Source: Caenorhabditis remanei (lineage: Eukaryota > Nematoda > Chromadorea > Rhabditida > Rhabditidae). From it: a DNA stretch of 64,000 nt. The notes below the pieces were generated by a model. The model did no database searches and was not told the DNA's origin. It saw only the letters and a program-made list of their open reading frames with translations. Position numbers and translations under genes: made by a program. Positions within the stretch are counted from its first letter, which is position 1; each line of letters starts with the position of its first letter. Below, one piece after another: positions 58,658-64,000 of the stretch. The stretch is from contig NC_071330.1 of NCBI RefSeq assembly GCF_010183535.1, positions 15,605,717 to 15,669,716 on the forward strand, given 5' to 3'.

Positions 58658-59155
58658 CATACTTGTCAAATCACGGGCCGGCCCGTGTGAGCCTGGCCCG
58701 AGCTGGCCCGGGCCGGGCCGGGCCCGCTGAAAATTTCAGGGCCCGGGCCGGCCCGCAGGGCCCGCAGCAAAAAATTATTTTTGAAAAATAGAATTGAAAG
58801 TCTTGGAAATTAAATTTTTTCTTCGGTTTATACTAAATCGAGGTCGGGGGATTCGATAAGACTACTTTCAGAAGCCTCCAGCAAGTTCTTGATCCTGATT
58901 CTGATCATCGGCTGATTATCTCAGAGACTTTGAGAGGCTCAAAGTTTATAGTGACAAAATAACTTATTCTGACAATTTTCGTTTTCACTTGTTGTCATTT
59001 TATAATTTCTAATCAATAATATGTTTGCCATGAAGTAGTAAACGAAAAAACAATGGGAAAACGACTAAAAATTTTTTTTTCAATATTTTGACGGGCCGAA
59101 CGGGCCGGGCCGGAAGATTTTTTTAGCGGGCCCGGCCCGGCCCGTGACAAGTATG
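58658..59155. mobile_element. GC-rich foldback element, hAT-like, copy 3
   Basis: A 498-bp element with ends CATACTTGTCA and TGACAAGTATG and inward GGGCCGGCCC runs, flanked by exact GGAGAACC duplications (58650-58657 and 59156-59163). The internal AT-rich part differs from copies 1 and 2. Confidence 0.88.
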
Positions 59156-59163
59156 GGAGAACC

Positions 59164-60651
59164 GAATAGGTTTCTTTCAATGCGGCTCCTCGCGGGACAC
59201 GCTTTTTACCCTATAATATATCGGTTCTTGTAAGTCAGCACATCGGTCGCTTCCATTACCTCTGAACCACATAAATTGGAAGTAGAAATAGGGCGCATGT
59301 TTCCACCCCACTCGACACATTACCGGCGGCCTTCTGGAGACAGAAGTGGTGGCCACATTTGGTGCATCTAGACCAGGTTTCTCCTCTTGCGCGGACGAAT
59401 TAGTTAGTTTGCCTGTATGTTGTCCGAGAAAATCGAATTTTCGATTTCTATGTGCGGATATGTCTCGTGCTCTCCTTGAAAATACAGTTTGAACGGCGAA
59501 AACTTCTTTGCAATTCGCAATTTCGGGATTCTCTGTGCGAATTTCTGTGCGACTTTTTGCGTTACTTTTTCGTTTCTCGTCCGTGTTTTTTCGCTTTTTC
59601 CCTAACACCCGTTATAGAAAGAGAATCGGCGAAAAAAGCCTGAAATTCTCATTTTCTTTTGAACAATTCTCGATTTTCGTCACGTATTTTTTTGAAATTT
59701 TTCTGGAAATCGATCGGATTGACTTCAATAGATGGCTCGTGCCACGTTCGTGTCAGTTGTTGTCGCCCGGCCCCGCTTCCCGTTTATTTCGAAACATTTC
59801 GGAAAACCCGATTGAACCGGAAGCGGGCAGAAATCGATCAGAAGTTCTACCGAATGAGTAGCTCGAATTTGCCTACTTTGATAGATTCAAGATTCCGTGA
59901 ATCTAGAATAGCCCACGGGCGCCCGTGTTACAACTCGTCACTCGTATCCCATGCTGACTTCTCGAAAGAAAACACGGTTATGATACGAATTCTGATGAAA
60001 TATCACCCGGCCGCCCTAGGAAACTTGACAAGTTACTTTGCTTGTGATTCTTTAGGCGTCAGTTGACGGTCTTAGAATCTCAGTCGAACTCTAAGATTCC
60101 GAGTTCAGTAATACGTTGTCATGGATGCAAGTTCTGACGTCAACCCCTTTTTCTAGATGTTTCTCTGACCGAGAATACTACTGATAAGGAGTGCATAAAA
60201 TGCTTCTTGTCAGAGTATTCCAGGTCGGTTTTTGATTACTCCTATCTTTATTTGATTTTAGTTTATTGAATAAATATGTAGAAATGACGAACGTGTTGAA
60301 GAGGTGTCCTACAGAGATGAAACCGTTACACACACAGGAAGCCTACTATTCTCATCGAGAGATGAGAAGGTCATTCCGCTAATACTTTGATATTCCGGGT
60401 CCGTACAATCCCTTATCATTAAGTATTATAACAACGTCATGCTCTTTTAGGACCATGGAAGTTTGGATGTCTTCCTCGGATGACGGATTTCGGATGATGA
60501 TGAAATCTGAGCGAAGGACGCACCGCCTTCGTAACAGTTTGGATGCGTCAGCCTCTAGAGTCCCGCGACTCATTAATTTTTATGAAATTCCGTTATGAAA
60601 CATTGATATTCCTGGTCTTTAGCTATTTTTCAAGTGAATAATTGCTGCTCA
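59164..60651. other. No gene recognised
   Basis: Several short frames of balanced base composition occur on both strands (for example 59659-60066 plus and 59177-59608 minus). None has a recognisable motif, a signal peptide or a confident splice partner. The sequence is less AT-rich than most of the window and may be decayed transposon. Confidence 0.4.
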
Positions 60652-61493
60652 CAAGGGAACCTTTTAAGTCGTCCTTAATGCCAGCAAAAACGACCTATAC
60701 AGGGTGAAAGAGGATGTTTCAAAACCTATAAATCAACTTTCAAAAGTTGCTTCCGTGACCTGTAAGTGCCAGAAATTGCCATCTGAAAATTGACCATTTT
60801 TACCATAGATTTGCTTCATTTCGCCCTCTCGCCTCCTCTAAATCCTATCACGTTTGTAATAAACTGCGGCGACACTTTAAAAACGTGATCGGGTGGCGCA
60901 GGTGGTTATCGTCTAGGCGGAGGATATTTTTGCGCTGGTTCGACCCCTTCGCCATTTTTTTCTTTTTTTTGTTTGATTTCTTTTTTTTCAAGTTTTTTTC
61001 AATGTTTTTCTGGAAGCTATCATAAAAGTCTTTTTTGTACCAGCATCTCTTCTGAATCCCTTTCAATTGATGATTATAAGAGAGATCTGCCGGTAGACGG
61101 ATGGAGGTGCCGCCAAACTTTTATGATAGCTTCCAGAAAAACATTGAAAAAACTTGAAAAAAAAGAAATCAAACAAAAAAAAAGAAAAAATGGCGAAGGG
61201 GTCGAACCAGCGCAAAAATATCCTCCGCCTAGACGATAACCACCTGCGCCACCCGATCACGTTTTTAAAGTGTCGCCGCAGTTTATTACAAACGTGATAG
61301 GATTTGGAGAAGGCGAGAGGGCGAAATGCAGCAAATCAATGGTAAAAATGGTCAATTTTCAGATGGCAATTTCTGGCACTTACAGGTCACGGAAGCAACT
61401 TTTGAAAGTTGATTTATAGGTTTTGAAACATCCTCTTTCACCCTGTATAGGTCGTTTTTGCTGGCATTAAGGACCACTTAAAAGGTTCCCTTG
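60652..61493. mobile_element. Palindromic element with tRNA-like arms, about 840 bp
   Basis: Arms of about 377 bp (60652-61029 and 61118-61493) are inverted copies around an 88-bp spacer; the ends are CAAGGGAACCTTTTAAG and its complement. A 3-bp TCA flanks each end, a possible target duplication. Each arm holds TGGCGCAGGTGG (A-box-like) and GGTTCGACCCC (B-box-like), followed inward by runs of T, at 60897-60955 and mirrored at 61193-61257. The boxes match tRNA promoters but full tRNA folding fails. Confidence 0.75.
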
Positions 61494-61937
61494 TCAGATC
61501 GTATTTTTCATTGATTTATCACTGAGGAGTGTAAAACCCCTTGTATTAAGATACCTACAGAATGCCTGAGTCGAACAGTGCGATCTCCGGTTACCCGGTG
61601 ATCGAGTTTAGTCTTCACTCAATTCAATCGCATGGTATTACGTATCTCTCGGTACGCGTCGCTTACGATTTGCTTAATTTCAAAACCTTCTCGGAGGATA
61701 GTGACAAGTCTTCACAGGTCAGACAACTACACAGGAAGACAGACAACAACTACGAGAAGTCACTCAACAACAGGAAGAAGTTATACCAGCTCAATTCTTC
61801 AATAAGTCAAGGGATTCAAGATTCAAGTCATTTCAACGACATCAAGTCTACAATTTAGGGTTTTGATTTTTGAAATTTTAAGATATTGAAAGATTTTTAC
61901 TATGAACAATCGCAAACGGCTGTATGTCTGTCTGCCT

Positions 61938-62445
61938 GTCGCGCCGATCCTACCGCCCTCCTTACCGAACAAATTTTCTTCGAACTTGAACCAAAAGATC
62001 AGAAATTTTCACCACTTGGTGCCCGCCTTTTTCATTTTCAAAATTCTACAAACAACCTCGTCTGGATCAAAAAAACTGAATTTCAAGCAAATTTCGAAGA
62101 GAGAAAATATGGAGGCGGTCGGCTGCTCGCTTTTCTCTCCACAGAGCGGCGCCTCTTCAGTGTCACGTGGATAAAGGGGAACGCGCCGACCGTCCGATCT
62201 GACAAGTTAAGCAACAATGACGACCGTTAGTTGGTTCGGCTCCGGACACAAAATAATAGCGTTTGAAAATAATTTAATTTTTTATCTTTAAAGTGGCCAG
62301 CTGTTGCATACACCGTCTGCTGAACTATCAACAAACACCAGATTTAGTGTGTTAGTGTGAATGTCGCCGAGCCCGCCGCCCTCCCTACTGAACCGATTTT
62401 CTTCGAAGTTGGACCAAAAGATCAGATATTTTCTCTTAATGATAC
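61938..62445 (+). repeat. Diverged direct repeat, two copies about 425 bp apart
   Basis: CCGCCCTCCTTACCGAACAA, then TTTTCTTCGAACTTG and CCAAAAGATCAGA, at about 61950-62005 recur as CCGCCCTCCCTACTGAACCG, TTTTCTTCGAAGTTG and CCAAAAGATCAGA at about 62375-62430. No product is supported. It may belong to the 5' part of the Helitron that follows. Confidence 0.6.
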
Positions 62446-62723
62446 CAAATTTCTTCTTTCCCGAATTCCGCGACTTGGCGTTATCTGTGTCTATCAACAT
62501 TTTCATCTCTGCATCGCAAACTTTTTCTAAAGAGAGGAACTCAGACAAGATTCTCCGTGGTAGTGTGGACTACCGTTCGGAATCGGAAATGAGCATTGAG
62601 TTCGGAGGAATCGATGGAATTGAAGACACTCAGCTAATGACTCGGGAGTCTGTGAGGAAACGAGATAGGAAGAAGGTATGTCTCTTTTCTTCCAATGCAT
62701 GCACAAATGGATGATGACTTCAG

Positions 62724-64000
62724 ATGAAAAAAGCAGCCGTCAAACGACAAGCAGAAACCCAAGTCGATCGGGAACACTGTAAACTCGCAGCTGATGCTAA
62801 AGCAGTTCTACGATCCCAACAGTCAGATTCAAAGAAGTCGTCCATAAATAGACGCTTATTCAGCCAGAAAGCGAAGAATCGGAGTCAAGAATCTGAAGAA
62901 CAGAAAACGAGTAGATGTATTTCAATGGCGTCCCGCGCAGCCGCAAAGCGGTCGGAGGGACCTGATGACGTCGTAAAGGAAAGAAGATTATCACCCCGGA
63001 TTCGAAATGCTGTTAGTCGAGCAAAAGAGATGTTCTGACAACGAATTCTCCGAAATGCTATCATTCGAGGACGGAAGTCAGCAAGCCAAGTAGCTCTTCT
63101 TGGAAGCTGCTTCGGGTGCACGACCAGATGTCCACTACATCGGAAGGATGCATCAAGTTTGTCCTCATTGCGAGACGCTATACTTCAAAGCTAAATTTGA
63201 CTTTCTAATATGTAACTCATCTTGGAAAAGTTGAATTTGATTCTTCTTTTTCAAACGATGACCTGCTTCTTCAGAATAAGCTTCTGAAAGTTCGAAACTC
63301 GACGCTAAAATTCTTAAGTCTCATTCTGAATTCATATACTCCCGATTCGACTTGAAAATCAGAATGGGCTGCCGTCCTTCCTCACCAACCTCCATGTGAC
63401 TCCTGTATAAAAAGAGGCTAATGATGATGATGAGAAGAAGAAGTTAAGAGCCGACGCGAAGAACTTTCTAGAGAATATACGTCAGTCAACTGCAATGGCT
63501 TGCATGAAGGCTGAAGCGAATTTGCCCGTCCTTACACATATTGTGTACACAAACAGGTTCGTACTAATATTCTGATTCTGAATATAATCGTCAGATAGCT
63601 GCCTCTTAATCTGCTTTTTCCAGGTTTACCACCTGCTGGGAGATCTTTATCCAGCTCCAGAAGAACCTCGGAACTTCGCCAAAACCTTCGTTATCGATAC
63701 GGAGCAAGCTGCTGCTGAGTTGGCCGGCCGAGAGATGAATTCTTTGTGTTCAAAAGAAACATTCGGAAAGCTAATCGATATTCTGAAACAACATCATCCG
63801 CATGCTAAATCATTCAAGATGATGTTTGAAGTTGAAAAAGAAGAAAAGGAGAACGCTGCTCTGGAAAAGAGACCGGAAAGGAGAGTCAAGATGGCATTCC
63901 AGATTAGAAGTCAAGACGACCAGAGAAGGTAATTCATAAAATTTTGAAGCATTTTCGTACTTGAAATCTTCAGATATCAGAATCCAACTGCTGATGAAGT
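62724..64000 (+). pseudogene. Helitron replicase, N-terminal region, decayed, runs off edge
   Basis: A basic stretch (62724-63038, KRQAETQVDREHCKLAADAK and so on) precedes VHYIGRMHQVCPHCETLYF near 63132, which matches the Helitron N-terminal zinc motif. FLENIRQSTAMACMKAEANL follows at about 63465, then exon 63624-63928 with VYHLLGDLYPAPEEPRNFA, DTEQAAAELAGREMN and HPHAKSFKMMFEVEKE, spliced in frame to 63974 (RYQNPTADEV). These are landmarks of the Helitron_like_N region ahead of the Rep and helicase domains, which would lie beyond 64000. In-frame stops at about 63090 and 63230 and a frame mismatch at 63560-63624 suggest decay or unrecognised introns. Confidence 0.7.

Noticed and set aside
59177..60066. 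ORFs of 117-143 residues on both strands
   Set aside because: No recognisable domain, no consistent splicing, and overlapping frames on opposite strands; recorded only as an unassigned interval.

Overview
The window looks like a repeat-rich nuclear segment from a Caenorhabditis nematode; I cannot fix the species. The evidence is short AT-rich introns with TTTTCAG-type 3' splice sites, worm-type small secreted peptide genes, a divergent T-box gene, dispersed CTACAGTAA-type and TTCGAAAATTTTCGAAAA-type intronic motifs, and nematode-style palindromic transposons. The ORF-level view is misleading here: nearly all real genes are split into short exons, and the longest ORFs are satellite artefacts. 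All gene models below are hand-spliced by phase and splice-site fit.

Layout. (1) 1-7.2 kb: no gene, only dispersed repeats and one palindrome. (2) 7.2-15.3 kb: a local family of type I membrane proteins. Three are complete four-exon genes (7175-8219 minus, 8492-9495 plus, 14277-15308 minus). A secreted-only relative (10776-11269 plus) and a membrane-half-only relative (12058-13649 minus) look like complementary halves of the same plan, and there is a frameshifted 3' duplicate. The first two genes are head-to-head across a perfect 56-bp inverted repeat whose sequence recurs upstream of the third. (3) 16-28 kb: seven two-exon genes for small secreted peptide precursors. Exon 1 carries signal peptide and pro-region, and a phase-2 intron comes just before exon 2, which begins with a basic (usually R-x-x-R-type) processing site followed by a Gly/Tyr/Trp- or Asn/Gln-rich mature part. 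They resemble caenacin/NLP-type antimicrobial peptides. (4) 28.7-33.8 kb: a five-exon T-box gene whose 3.4-kb intron holds a very regular 171-bp tandem array and a GC-rich hAT-like element.

(5) 35-40 kb: an internally deleted non-LTR retrotransposon, a 22-bp minisatellite and a palindrome with tRNA-like arms. (6) 40.1-48.8 kb, minus strand: Gln-rich exons and GIY-YIG nuclease exons with compatible splice phases, possibly one gene, with a 5.7-kb 27-bp satellite inside an intron. (7) 48.9-57.2 kb: a mariner-type MITE, an unrecognised minus-strand gene, a 1.1-kb palindromic element with an exact 8-bp target duplication, an F-box-like gene, a long TG microsatellite, and the 3' end of an MBOAT acyltransferase gene. 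(8) 58-64 kb: transposon territory, with another GC-rich hAT-like copy, a long palindrome with tRNA-like arms, and the degenerate N-terminal part of a Helitron running off the right edge.

The most notable system is the pair of neighbouring secreted/membrane peptide families at 7-28 kb, a plausible rapidly evolving defence-type cluster. They share modular exon design and promoter-proximal TATA boxes, and duplication, inversion and fission have left visible remnants.
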